In this document: positions 24,285-43,200 of the stretch, piece after piece
How positions within the stretch are numbered: position 1 is the stretch's first letter
Layout: the number at the start of each line of letters is the position of its first letter
DNA from: Heterocephalus glaber
Taxonomy: Eukaryota > Chordata > Mammalia > Rodentia > Bathyergidae
Direction: 5' to 3'
DNA length: 64,000 nucleotides
NCBI RefSeq assembly: GCF_000247695.1
Contig: NW_004624855.1
Location: forward strand, 3,087,365 to 3,151,364
The notes under the pieces: generated by a model
Seen by the model: only the letters and a program-made list of their open reading frames with translations
Databases searched by the model: none
What the model was told of the DNA's origin: nothing
Made by a program: the position numbers and the translations under genes

Positions 24285-24460
24285 GGCGGCTAGCGGAGGC
24301 GCCTGGCTTCCCCGGGGCGGCCACGTGCTGCCACTGGCTTCCCGCTTCCGCTTCGCCCGCCTTAAAGGGCTCGCACACGCTGACCGCCCCCCCAGCCCCG
24401 GCCACACCTGCTCCACACCTGCCGGTGGCCTGGAGCTTAACAACGTGCCCAAGGATGAAG
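23990..24460 (-). promoter_or_regulatory. CpG-rich promoter region of PNLDC1
   Basis: CpG dinucleotides are dense here compared with the surrounding AT-rich sequence, and the region covers the PNLDC1 first coding exon and start codon (24282-24284). No TATA box is obvious. A CpG-rich, TATA-less start would suit a germline gene controlled by methylation, but that link is inference. Confidence 0.6.
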
Positions 24461-25582
24461 GGTGCTTGTAATCAAGAGCTGCCTGCTGGATTGAGGACAT
24501 CCTTTGTGCCCTGGGATAAGCTACCCTCCTACTCCTGGCAGAAATTCCTATTTACAGCACCAGTTAGAGCTGACCCTGGTCACTAGTCTATCTTCCTTTC
24601 AGGCCTTCCTTTGAATTCTATACTTCTACTTGAACAGCTTTCTGTAATGGTGCTCCAATCGATATTTAGGTGTGAGAAGAAAAAAGTTAAAATTCTATGC
24701 GTTTAATTGCATATTTATTGATCAGTAGGGGGCTACTGACATTGGATGCTGACGCCTCTCGATCACACCTTTTAAAATACTGGTGCATACTGTATAGACT
24801 TGTGTCATCTTTGTGTCATCATTCCAATTTTAGTATGTGTTGCCAAAGCCAGCACAAGAGTTGTGTCATCTTTGCAAAACAATATATGGAATACTGAGTG
24901 TCAACAGTAATGTATTTCATTTCTAAATAAACGTTATTTAAAATTTTGAAAAAACAATGCTCTAAAAGCTACCTTAAGTGCTTACAGGTTCTTCTTCCTC
25001 ACATTTATCAATAGTTAACACTGCACTTTAATTTAACCAACTCATTTCAGAGAACTGCCATACACATCTGCCCAAGCTCCAATGCTGGGTTAACTTGCAG
25101 GCCTTTCAACCTTTTTTTTTTGGTACCAGGGATCGAACCCGGGTCCTTGCACTTTAGAGGCAGGCAGCAGAACCACTGAGCTAAATCCCCGGCCCTCAAC
25201 CTTCCTCTTTGATCTAATTACAATTCTCACTTCATGGCAAGCTGAGCCCACACTATACTCTTCGTTGGTTTCCACTTCCATTTGCAGTTCCTCCTGGCTC
25301 TCCTTTCCTGTCTGATCCGCTTATCTGCAGCAGGAATCAAGGGCCACAGGAGCTTAGCATTTGCCTTTATCTTCACATACTAAATTTCTAAGTTTAAACT
25401 GACACTAACATCTGTTTTAAAAAAAAAAAAAAAAAGCCCTACACCCTGAACAGTAAACAACTCACATTTACTGAGACCACTCACCATGAGCCACCCTTAG
25501 TAATGTGTTTCACAAACCTTACATGTATACCCTTGCTCACAGGCAAGAAATTTCATATAATCAGAAAGTAAGTTATTATGTC
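24461..25582. other. Spacer between PNLDC1 and MRPL18
   Basis: The two minus-strand genes are about 1.6 kb apart. I see no coding exon. One antisense ID-like SINE lies at 25112-25197, flanked by copies of TCAACCTT. The rest is AT-rich unique sequence. Confidence 0.5.
25112..25197 (-). repeat. tRNA-derived SINE (antisense)
   Basis: T run, GGTACCAGGGATCGAACCC and CTGAGCTAAATCCCCGGCCC. TCAACCTT on both sides looks like the target duplication. Confidence 0.85.
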
Positions 25583-25588
25583 TTTATT
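25583..25588 (-). terminator. Candidate MRPL18 poly(A) signal
   Basis: AATAAA on the minus strand about 280 nt after the MRPL18 stop codon. It is the first canonical hexamer I found downstream; use is inferred, not shown. Confidence 0.4.
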
Positions 25589-25863
25589 TTGTAACTTATA
25601 AATTTTAATTCGGCCTTCGAAAGTTATAATTGTGATCCTTTCCTTAGATATTTCTTTCATGTCCAAAAAAAGGGAAAGAATTTAGCCCTTGATTAAAAAA
25701 TAGAACCACATATACACACACACACCAAACTTAACTACAAATAATCTTCCACTGTTACATTATGGTATAGAACTTCCAGGCTGCTTTTTCCTCCAGATGC
25801 TTTCTTTTGATGGCCACAGTAGCCAATAGTTTTATATTTACACAAACAATTAATGCCTCTATT

Positions 25864-32916
<7,053 letters not shown>

Positions 32917-33909
32917 AGCTGAGAGGATATGCGAAAGCTCAGAATGTCTGTCTCCTTTTCCTGACGGTAGCCTAAGCAGTTAACCGGCCGCAACCATATT
33001 AGATCTGAAGAGAGGACACAAATTCCTGCAGATGATTAAAGCCACATTCAGGAACTGAACTCAGTTCTATATTCGGGAACTGATTGGCCACAGGAGCAAT
33101 CCGTCATTCTGGCTCCGCCAATCACCACATACGTCAAGACGCACGCAGGCCCAGAGCCAATCAGTCGCCTGTTAAAGAGGCACCCCGGGAAGGTCACAAT
33201 TTGGGGAACGCTATTGGCTCTAGTCTAACCACTAAGAAGCCCGTAAAGTCCTTTGACCATTGTTTGGGAACACTTCAACTGAACACCGACGAGTCTATAC
33301 CTGTGAGGAAATGGAGCAAGATGCAGTTTTCCATTAACTAAAAACTTTCCCGTACTCCCCAGCGAAAACCTTCCCCGGTCCTATCCACGTGCAGACCCCA
33401 AGCTTACACTTGTGAGTCCGGAACAAAGCAGAGTCCTCCCAGAGCAAGTACTTAAGGAAAATGACACATTAACTCAATACATCCCAACGCTTCTCCCATT
33501 GATCACCTTTTCTAGAAGACACTACAAAATCTAAAAGCGCACGCGCAAAATCGCAGTTTACTACTTCCACCCGCGGGCCAACCTCCTAACTTCCGGTCTC
33601 CATGTTCGCGCCCTTCTCCTCCGGTTTCTAATTGGACGAAAAAACTGAGCTGGCCACTTTACGGTTCCTCATTTCCGGCAATTTTCCTGTTTGCCCCTCC
33701 TCCACCCCAACCCGTTTCCTCCTTCCCGCCGTGCCTCTCGGCCAGGCCAGGGAGGAGAAGTAGCGCACGCTGTGTTACCCAGCAGTCCCTGGAGCGCTGC
33801 CGCGGCCTCTTCACTTTGCCGCGGCTCATACTGCTGCTGCGCGGCTAGTGGCTCGAAGTAGTGGTTGTCGGCGGTTTGAGTGAAATTGGACGCGAACCCC
33901 ACCGCGAAG
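32917..33909. promoter_or_regulatory. Head-to-head MRPL18/TCP1 promoter region
   Basis: The two start codons face away from each other across 993 bp. CCAAT-type motifs occur at 33082 (GATTGG), 33118 and 33157 (CCAATC), 33213 and 33631 (ATTGG). ETS-type TTCCGG cores occur at 33591 and 33673, and a CRE-like ACGTCA near 33131. CpG density rises from about 33540 through TCP1 exon 1. No TATA box is placed to explain either start. MRPL18 and TCP1 also share a divergent promoter in human, so shared control is likely. Transcription start sites were not determined. Confidence 0.7.
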
Positions 33910-34210
33910 ATGGAGGGCCCTTTGTCGGTGTTCGGGGACCGCACCACTGGGGAAGCGATCCGCTCCCAGAACAGTAAGGACAGGCGAGGCCTGCGTCGGG
34001 TCGACCTGGGCTACCGGCCTCTCTCACCGCTTTACATCTCTCACAGAAGAAAGCGCCCGTTAAAAAGTTTCGCCCAGGCCCCATCTCGTTCCATGGCCCG
34101 GCCCATGGGCACAATGCGTCTAGAGAACCCTCGGGAAGGAGTGCGGGTGCCTAGGTCCGTGTAGAGTCGGCAGCCCGGCCCGGAAAGCGAGGCCCTGCCG
34201 TGACACGTGC
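33540..34210 (+). promoter_or_regulatory. CpG island over TCP1 exon 1
   Basis: CpG dinucleotides are dense from the 5' flank, through the first coding exon and into intron 1, unlike the AT-rich DNA on either side. This is the usual form of a housekeeping promoter. Confidence 0.7.
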
Positions 34211-37200
34211 CAGGCACACCAGCAGATTCCAACCCAATGGGATCCGTCTTAGGGCTTTCTTTTAGGACCATCAGCCAGTAAATTTTGAGTTTGCCTGCAA
34301 AGTTAGTACATGGATAAATGCCTGTAGAATTTAGGTCACTCGCCCAGCTCCCTTCCGGTTGTGATCTACAGTGGATGTCGGGTGCCCTGATGCTCAGATC
34401 CAGTTTTTGTGCACAACTTGTTGATAGTTTCTTACGATGAAATAAGTTAAAGAAATGCTAACTGAACATTAGTATAGGTGAGACCTATTCTAGCAAGCAC
34501 TAATGCGAATTAGTAAATCATTTATGTCAGATTTTCGCCTCAAAAATGTAGAGGCTTGAGTGGAATTTTTTAAAACCTGTCAGGGAAGGATAACAACTTC
34601 GAGATCAGCCTGGGCAACTTAAAAGAAACCCTGGCTGAAAATTTAAGGGCTAGGAATGTAACTAGAATGATGATGGTGAGTAAAAGAGTAACGGTATTAA
34701 TAAAATGAAAAGGAGAGCGTTACAAACGATTCTGTATGCAAATGGTAATACCAGGTAGAAGCCAGAAAAATATTCTCATTAGCTCCACTATATAGCTGTA
34801 CTGTGGAACAGGCAGTATATCCATTACCTGCGGAGAGTAAGTGTTCAACTGAAGCTACTAAATTCCAGGCTACTGGAGTAATTTGTACTTAGACTTTTCA
34901 TTCTGTTTTAAAATCCTTGTAAGGAACACTAAGATACTTGTTTAAAAGACTTAAATCCTATTGGCCTTTTTGGGGCGAAATTAGGTTCATTAAAAGACCA
35001 TTTTCATGTTTTAAAAGACGAAGTTCCCATGCTTTCTTCACTGAAGTTTAGGTAGGGCAGAAATACATTTTTCTCACAATTTTTTCTTTTGCTAGAATTA
35101 ACACTTGTTTAAGAAGTGTGGGAATATAGCTAGTAAGATTGGGGCTCTGGATTTAATCCCCATTAACCTTTAAGAAAAAACTTGCCAGAATCTAAAGAAA
35201 AGACTGAAACTTTTTTTCTTTCCAGCGTAAAATGGCAAAGCATGAAATTAGAACTGTTAATTACATTTTTATTCGGCCACAATTACTCTTTAAAACAATC
35301 TGTTTACCATTAAGTGACATTTACTATCCTCCTAATAGGTGATATTTAAAATAATGACATTTATAGATTGGGGAAATTCAAACGCTGTTGGATATTTAGT
35401 TTTCTTACACTAAAATGATTGTATTTTACAGCAATGAGATTTTCTAACTTTATTCGGTTTTTCTGTTATCTACAGTTATGGCTGCAGCTTCTATTGCAAA
35501 TATCGTAAAAAGTTCTCTTGGTCCGGTTGGCTTGGATAAAATGTTGGTGGATGATATTGGTGTAAGTATATTTAACTTGTGTTGTTCACTGCCTTAAAAA
35601 AACATCTTAAATGTTTTGTTCTGTATATTCTTTCTTTGGGGGGGGTTATCAGGGATCAAACTCGGGACCTTGCGCTTGCCAGACAGGCACGGCACCACTA
35701 AGCTGCATCCCCAGCCCCCTATATTCTTTCTTCTTAAGTCCTGGTGGAATTTAAGTGGTGTATGGTGGCACACTCCTGTAATCCCAGCACTTGGGAGGTG
35801 AGACAGAGGATTGCTGCAAGTTTGAGGCCAGCCTGTGCTACATAGTCAATTCAAGGCCAGCCTGCACCGCAAAGTGAGAATCTGTCTCCAAAAAAGTTGA
35901 ATGTGCACCATATTGAGGTTGTATTAATTTAGGGGGCATCTTGTTCCTGTAGGTGACTGATGTCACCACTTTTTACTGCATATTTCCTAGGATGTAACCA
36001 TTACTAATGATGGTGCCACCATCCTGAAATTACTGGAAGTAGAACATCCTGCAGCTAAAGTTCTTTGTGAGCTGGCTGAACTGCAAGACAAAGAAGTTGG
36101 AGATGGAACTACCTCAGTGGTAGGTGGGACAGTGGCTAAAGAATAGACATTTCATCATAGTTGTAGCCCTGAGTGAGTCACTTGCTCTGGGCCAAAACTA
36201 AGTTCTGTATTTAAGAAGGAAAATGTTACTGTTTGGCAGATAATTCAGAAACAATTTGAAAACCAATGATTATAGCTAGTTTGTACAATTTTAGTAGGAA
36301 AGGAATTTAAGATAATGAAATAATAGCCTCATTTCAAATGTTGGATTTCACCAGTTTGTGGGCTGCTTAGCCCCTAAATATGACAATATTCATACATCAG
36401 AGAAAGGTTTTAAATACTTTCTAAAGTTTTGTTTCTTCCTTCCCCACCATCTAAGACTTAGAAATTTCTAAAACCTTTGCTTTTATAATTATCTAAAGGA
36501 CAAAATTTTACCAGCTTTTTAAAGCAGCTAAATATTTTTATATTTTAAATGCTGAGAGGCAGTCTCAGGAACTCAGAATAGAACTGTGAGAAAGTATTTC
36601 ACCGCTCTTTCCCCTAAAAGAAGCTGACACAGTTTTAAGTTATAACAAATATTTCTTAGTAATCCTTACAAGAAGGATTTTTAAATTGAACTGCAAAACC
36701 TGTAATAGTACAATTTACTCCAGTAGTCAGGAAATTACCTTCTCTTGAGTATGTAATTTCTAAGTACCGGGGGTCGAACTTGGGTCCTTGTGCTTGCGCC
36801 GCAGGCAGCAAAACCACTGAGCTAAATCCCCGGCCCCTTTCGTGCTGTTTTTAATACCCTGTTAATCCTTTCCTCATCACCATTCTGGTTAATAATGCCT
36901 GCTCGTGTTGGAGTTGCATTTTTATGTATGCATTGCACATACTAAGTCTGTGACTGTTTTCTCAACAGGTTATCATTGCAGCAGAACTTTTGAAAAATGC
37001 AGATGAACTAGTCAAACAGAAAATTCATCCCACGTCGGTTATTAGTGGCTATCGACTTGCTTGCAAGTAAAATTGTTTGCATGTAAACAAAATTGTATCA
37101 GCTGTAATATATGTGAATAATCTGACTCTTAGTGTTTTGACTAATGAGCACATTTTAATTGGAAAGGTTCTGTTTTAGCATTCATGTAGTAACATTTGAG

Positions 37201-40200
37201 GTAAGAACTTGGGCCAATATCTTTCCCATTTGACTACCACATTTTCTCCAATAATAGATTTTAGTGGCTATGCTTGTGGGATAGATTAAAGTTGCCATGA
37301 TCTGAAGAGGGAGGGTTTTTCAGTGTCCTCCTCCTATATGAAATGGCTGAACAGAATACCATTTCCTATAGCATTTTGACACCTCGTGCAATGTGATACA
37401 GTCAAGGGTTTGAGTAGCAGATTCATAAATATTTTTCTCTCCCACACATTAAACAGGGAAGCAGTGCGCTATATCAATGAAAACCTAATTATTAACACAG
37501 ATGAACTTGGAAGAGATTGCCTGATTAATGCTGCTAAAACATCCATGTCTTCCAAAATTATTGGAATGTATCCTTAAATGTTCCAGTGAAGTTTTAAGGT
37601 CTTTTGGATAGAGAGGGTAAGGGGAATTGAGTTAGTTTTTAAAATACCAAATTTTTGCAAATTGAAAATTATGTTAGAGACACGTGGATTGCCTATTGCC
37701 TTCCCTGCATTTCTAGGCTAAAACAGTAATGTAAAATAGCCTGTGTGGATCATGATAAATAATACTGCAGTGATTTTTATAGCACAAGTAATGCTTTTTT
37801 TTCTTTGATGAATGAGATTGCTAAAAGAAAGTTCTTTTGAATTGCCCTTGGTCTTCATGTGTACCCTCTGTTCACAGTCTGTTATTATCCTTAATTGTTG
37901 GTAAAGAAATGGTGATTTCTTTTCTAACATGGTAGTAGATGCTGTACTTGCTGTTAAATACACTGATTCAAGAGGCCAGCCTCGCTACCCAGTCAATTCT
38001 GTTAATGTTCTGAAAGCCCATGGGCGAAGTCAGATAGAAAGCATGCTGATCAGTGGCTATGCACTCAACTGTGTAGTGGGATCTCAGGGTAAGTGTGGAA
38101 TTTAGTTATAAAATGAAATTGCAGTTCAAACTAGCTCTTTTTTTTTTTTTTTTTTCTTTTTGGTACCGGGGATCGAACTCTGGTCCTTGCACTTGCAAGG
38201 TAAATGACAGAACCACTAAGCTAAATCCCCAGCCCCAAACTAGCTCTTTTTATAGTTTGCTTGCAGTATTTCTTTTTGTAACCCAAGCACATGTAAAATA
38301 TTAGGATGAGTGAATTGAAAGAAATTGTGTGCCTTTAATGCCATTAAGCTCTTCTAGGGTTTAATGTACTAAGTTACAATCTGAATTTGTGTGGTCATAT
38401 GTACTGTAATATGTTTATTATGTCATATGATTTTAAGGCTAGGTATATTAGCTGCCTCACAAGCGCAAGGTCCCAAGTTCGATCCCCAGTACCAAAAAAA
38501 AAAAGATAGGTATATTAGATGAACTATAGCACTGGAATTGTTACATAAAAGAACTTAATGTGTTTTTATTACTTATAGGCATGCCCAAGAGAATAGTTAA
38601 TGCAAAAATTGCTTGCCTTGACTTCAGCCTGCAGAAAACAAAAATGAAGCTTGGTGTACAGGTGGTTATTACAGACCCTGAGAAGCTGGACCAAATTAGA
38701 CAGAGGTATGTTGAGATTTTTAGGTGTAACTATAAGAGGTGTTAGATAATTACCCTTGTGTTGGATCAGTGGACAGTAAACTAAAACAATGAGTGGTAAG
38801 TTTTATAGGTAACAGATAAGTTATCAGAACCACTGATGGTGGTTTGTAGAAATCTGTGGTTTATAGAAATGAAGAATTGGTTTGTTTTGTAGGGTTTATT
38901 TGTTTGCTTGCTTGCTTGTTTTTTTGAGACAATGTCTTGCTAAGTCATCCAGTCTGGGCTCAAAGCTCTAACTAGTGACCCTCCAGCCTCAGCCTCCCAG
39001 AGTGCTGGGCTTGCTGGCATGACCACCCACCAGGCCAAAAAGAAGTGAACTTTTCAGCCTGTTTGGAGGATTTTAACTTTTTAACCAAGTCCAGCTACTT
39101 TACATAAGCTCTGGAAAAATTAGAATATGTGGTAATATTTTAAGGGGGATTTATAGTGATATAACATATGAAAATGTATGTTGTTATAGAACTTGGGTTT
39201 CCTGAGTATTGAAATTCAGGATGAAACAGCCAAGAACTTATTTCCTCAGAGAAGCAGTATAGAACTGTGTTTAGAATTGACTATGCTAATGTGTATGGTT
39301 TCCGGGTGCTGGTATTCATTCATTGGCATACCGGAGAGTTGTTCTTAAACATAGTTGGCTGCTCACTTCCACTTGGCCCATGTCATTCCAGTATTTTTAT
39401 TTTTAGGCTGGGCATGGTGGCGTACACCTATAATCCCAGCACTTGGGAGGCTGAGGCAGGAGGATCACTGCAAGTTCAAGTCCATCCTAAACAACATGGC
39501 AAGACTCTGTCTCCAAAAAAACAAACTTAACAAAAAAAGTACAGTATTTTTATTTTTATATGACATGATATATATATTTATGGGTTACAGTATGACACTT
39601 CAATATATGTATGCAGTGTGTGATGATCAGACCAAGATGACTGTATATATGTCCCCTCCACCATCTACCATTTCTTTGTGTTGGGAACATTTAAAATCCT
39701 CTCTACTTCATATTTTGAAATATGCAATCAATTGTTGTCAACCACAGTCAACATACTATGGTGTCAAACAATTGAAGTTATTCCTCCTAACTTCACCTCT
39801 CTACTTTTTAGTCTTTCCTCCTCTTCTTTACCCCCTCACACATGCACAAACCCTTCCTAACCTCTGATAACTACTATTGTATTCTCTGCTTCTTCAAAGT
39901 AATTTGTTTTGTTTTTTGACACTTTTTTGGTTAGTTTGAACATGGAGCTTAACTAAACAAGGACTTTTTGCTGATATTTAGAAGTGGTTTTTAACCATCT
40001 GCACATCCCTCCTTCTTTCCTTCAAAGGCTAGTCCTCAGCACTCAGGAGTCTAAACCAGGAGGAGCACCTTGAGTTTGAGGCTAGCCTGGGCTACATAGT
40101 GAGATCAAGGCCAGCCTGGGCTACAAAGTGAGACCCTCTGTCTCCAAAAAAAACAAAGAAAAAGCCAGTCCTGCAGTGGGTGTTCCACAATCTGTTGTCT

Positions 40201-43200
40201 TTTGTGTTAGAGCCTTGCTTCATTGACCTTTCTCCACTATATCTTCAACTATTCCTTGTCTTGATTCCACTTTAGGTTCTTCCGTCCTTAAATGAAAGCC
40301 CCATTCTCCTGCCCCAGTTGCTCCCTGTCTTTCCACATTTCTGTAGGTGTCAGAGAAGAGTGACTTATGTAAAACTGTTTGCTGGTGCTTCACTTGTCAT
40401 CTGCTCACCAGCTGTTTTCTTGAGTGGAGAGCTGCTTGTCAAGGGCACAAATAACGCAAATGTGAGACTTTCAACAAGTCTTTGGCTGCTTCTGTCTTGA
40501 ATGAAACACTTCTAGAGGAAGAGAGGCTGTGTCATACTCACTTGCCTGTGTTCTTTGTGCCAGTCTCGAAGTACTCTCCCTGGAGTAGCTCCTTTATCCC
40601 CATGAATTCAGATATTTATGCTACAGGCTAGAAGTCTAAACACATATTTACTGGTAATTGAATGCTTTCTCTTCCCACACCCCTACAGGGGATCAAACTC
40701 AGGACCTTGCACAAGGCAGGCTCGGTGCCCCTGAGCTAAATGCCCGGCCCTTGAATGCTTTGTAGGCATCTCAAAATCAGTATTCTAAAACTTAACTCAT
40801 GATGATACCCCGCTGGTGGCTTTTTAGTGATCGGGACTCCTCCACACAGGCAGCAAACTAAGAAACAAGCTTAATTCTTTTCTTCTGATAGAATAATTCC
40901 CTGACCTATGAACGTTCAAGTTGCAAACTTTCGAAGGTGTGCTATATGACTCACTTTGTCAGATACAAATGAATCTGACTTACAGACATTTTCCTGGAAC
41001 GGAACTCATTCAAGTCGGGACTTACTGTACCCCTTTTCTTCCCAGTCTCTCCAAGACCACTTGATTTCTCTCTCCAAATTAAATGCACCTGTTTCATTTC
41101 TCTTGCCCAGACTATTGCAGAAGTAACCAAACAAGTACCATCTGTCAGGGGAGCTTTTCTTTCTGCCTCAGTCTAAACCAGTAATGGCGAAACTTTTAGC
41201 ACTTTGAGTCATACAAACGGCAGTACACATGCAGTGGATTCACCACGACTAGTCTAAACTAAGATTTGTTTACTTTCTACCGTGTGTCTATACAACTGTA
41301 CTATAAATTCTGAAAATAGAGACAAAATGATTCCTTTTAGTTTGTAGCCCCAGTCCACCAATGTCTGGCACAAGTTACTAGTTCAGTAGCCCAGGAGAAA
41401 GTAGAAGTAAGCTTTAAAATATCTGGATGTGGAGGAATATGACTACAATCCCAACTACACAGAAATCTGAGGCAGGAGGATCACTTGAGTGAAGGAGTTT
41501 ACAACCAGCATGGTTGGGTTAAGACCCAACATAAACTAGGATGATTACTATAGTAAATACACAAAATGGTAATACAATTGTTTATTATCATGCTCAAGTA
41601 TTATATACTGTAACAGTGTGTGCTATACTTGTATACACTAGAAGCACAGGGGTTTTAATCATTACAAACATGTGAGTAATGTGTGGCACTATGATAGAAT
41701 AGCTGTCACATTGTTAGAAAAGAGGAGTTTTTTAGGTCCATTATTATCTTATAGGACCACTGTTATATTTAGTCCATCCTTAACCAAAGTGTCATGTGAG
41801 GGTGGCACATGACTGTACCTAAAAAACTGAATGATCTCATCTATTCACATGACTTCAATATGATGTTTTGAATCTGTCTTTATCATACTTTCTTGTCATT
41901 TCCCTGATGAATCTTAATGCCTCCTACCATCTTCAACTCAATAACAAAGGCTTCAAACCTACATTGTACCAGGGCTGGGGATTTAGCTCAGTGGTTCTGT
42001 TGCCTGCCTGGAAAGCACAAGGTCCCGAGTTTGATCCCTGGTACCAGAAAAAGAAAAAAACCTATATTGTCCCAATACTCACTCCTGATTTCCCAACTTG
42101 CCTGCAAACTGAATTTTACTCTAGGAGTTACTGTCCCTCCCAGTTACCTGAGCCATAAACTTTAACTATTCTCTTTATCTAATTAATATCTCTCCCTTGA
42201 GTCTCATCTTTCCTGTGTGGTTTACACATTAACATTGGGGGATACTTTTGAATAAATAGATAGTAATTGTTTTTAAGCAAAACAAGTATTATACGAAGTT
42301 TTTTAGCCAACTAGGCACTTTAATATGACCTATCAGTTTTTTATCTTCAGTTCTTATCTCCTGCAATTTCAAGTTGACTCCTCTTAAATTCTTGTCCTAC
42401 CTAGTGGGCTGGATTTATGCCTCTCCTGCTTATTAGGTGGTATCTCTGCATATCATCATAGTGATGCTGGCCCTGGATGTGTGACTGGTAATTTTCTCCC
42501 CTAGATTTTGAACAGCAGGCTTTTTAGTATTTTCTCCTAACGCTTGTTCATTAAGAACTCAAATTGGAGTTTGGAGAGCAAAGTAGTGGTTTTTTCATTG
42601 CTTGAATTTTTTCATGAATTGGACTATTTTAAATTAGGTTTGTAAGTTGGGGAAGAATGGTTGATAGATTTTACCTGGAGTTATTCTGTAAAAAATGCCT
42701 AAAGAAAGTTATAACTGCATGATTAAAAAACAGAGAAGGTAACCGGGTTATTAAAATACTTTTTCTGTAGAGAATCAGATATCACTAAGGAGAGAATTCA
42801 GAAGATCCTGGCAACTGGTGCCAATGTTATCCTAACCACTGGTGGAATTGATGACATGTGTCTGAAGTATTTCGTGGAGGCGGGTGCTATGGCAGTTAGA
42901 AGAGTCTTGAAAAGGGACCTTAAACGCATTGCTAAAGCTTCTGGAGGTATGTCTTGTGCCAGTTCTTGGGTAAAATGCTTCATGTTGATATGCATGATGG
43001 TCTGGGCCAAGGATGTAGCCCAGCGGCACAGCACCTGCCTGGAAGCGTGAGGCCCTGAGTTTGATTCCCGGTACTGAAAATAATATAGTAACAATAACAA
43101 TAATAATATGTATGATGGTCTTAGGAGAAAATGGCAGCTGCTTCTGTGAGCCATAAACCTTAGATATGTAATGTATCACTTTTGCCATAAATAAATGTTT

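Noticed and set aside
33603..33620. ATG on the minus strand near 33603 as MRPL18 start
   Set aside because: It meets a stop after five codons; the ATG at 32916 matches the MRPL18 N-terminus and has the right phase.
39355..39867. A 170-codon plus-strand open frame in TCP1 intron 7
   Set aside because: It runs through a B1-like SINE and an old L1 end; not a gene.
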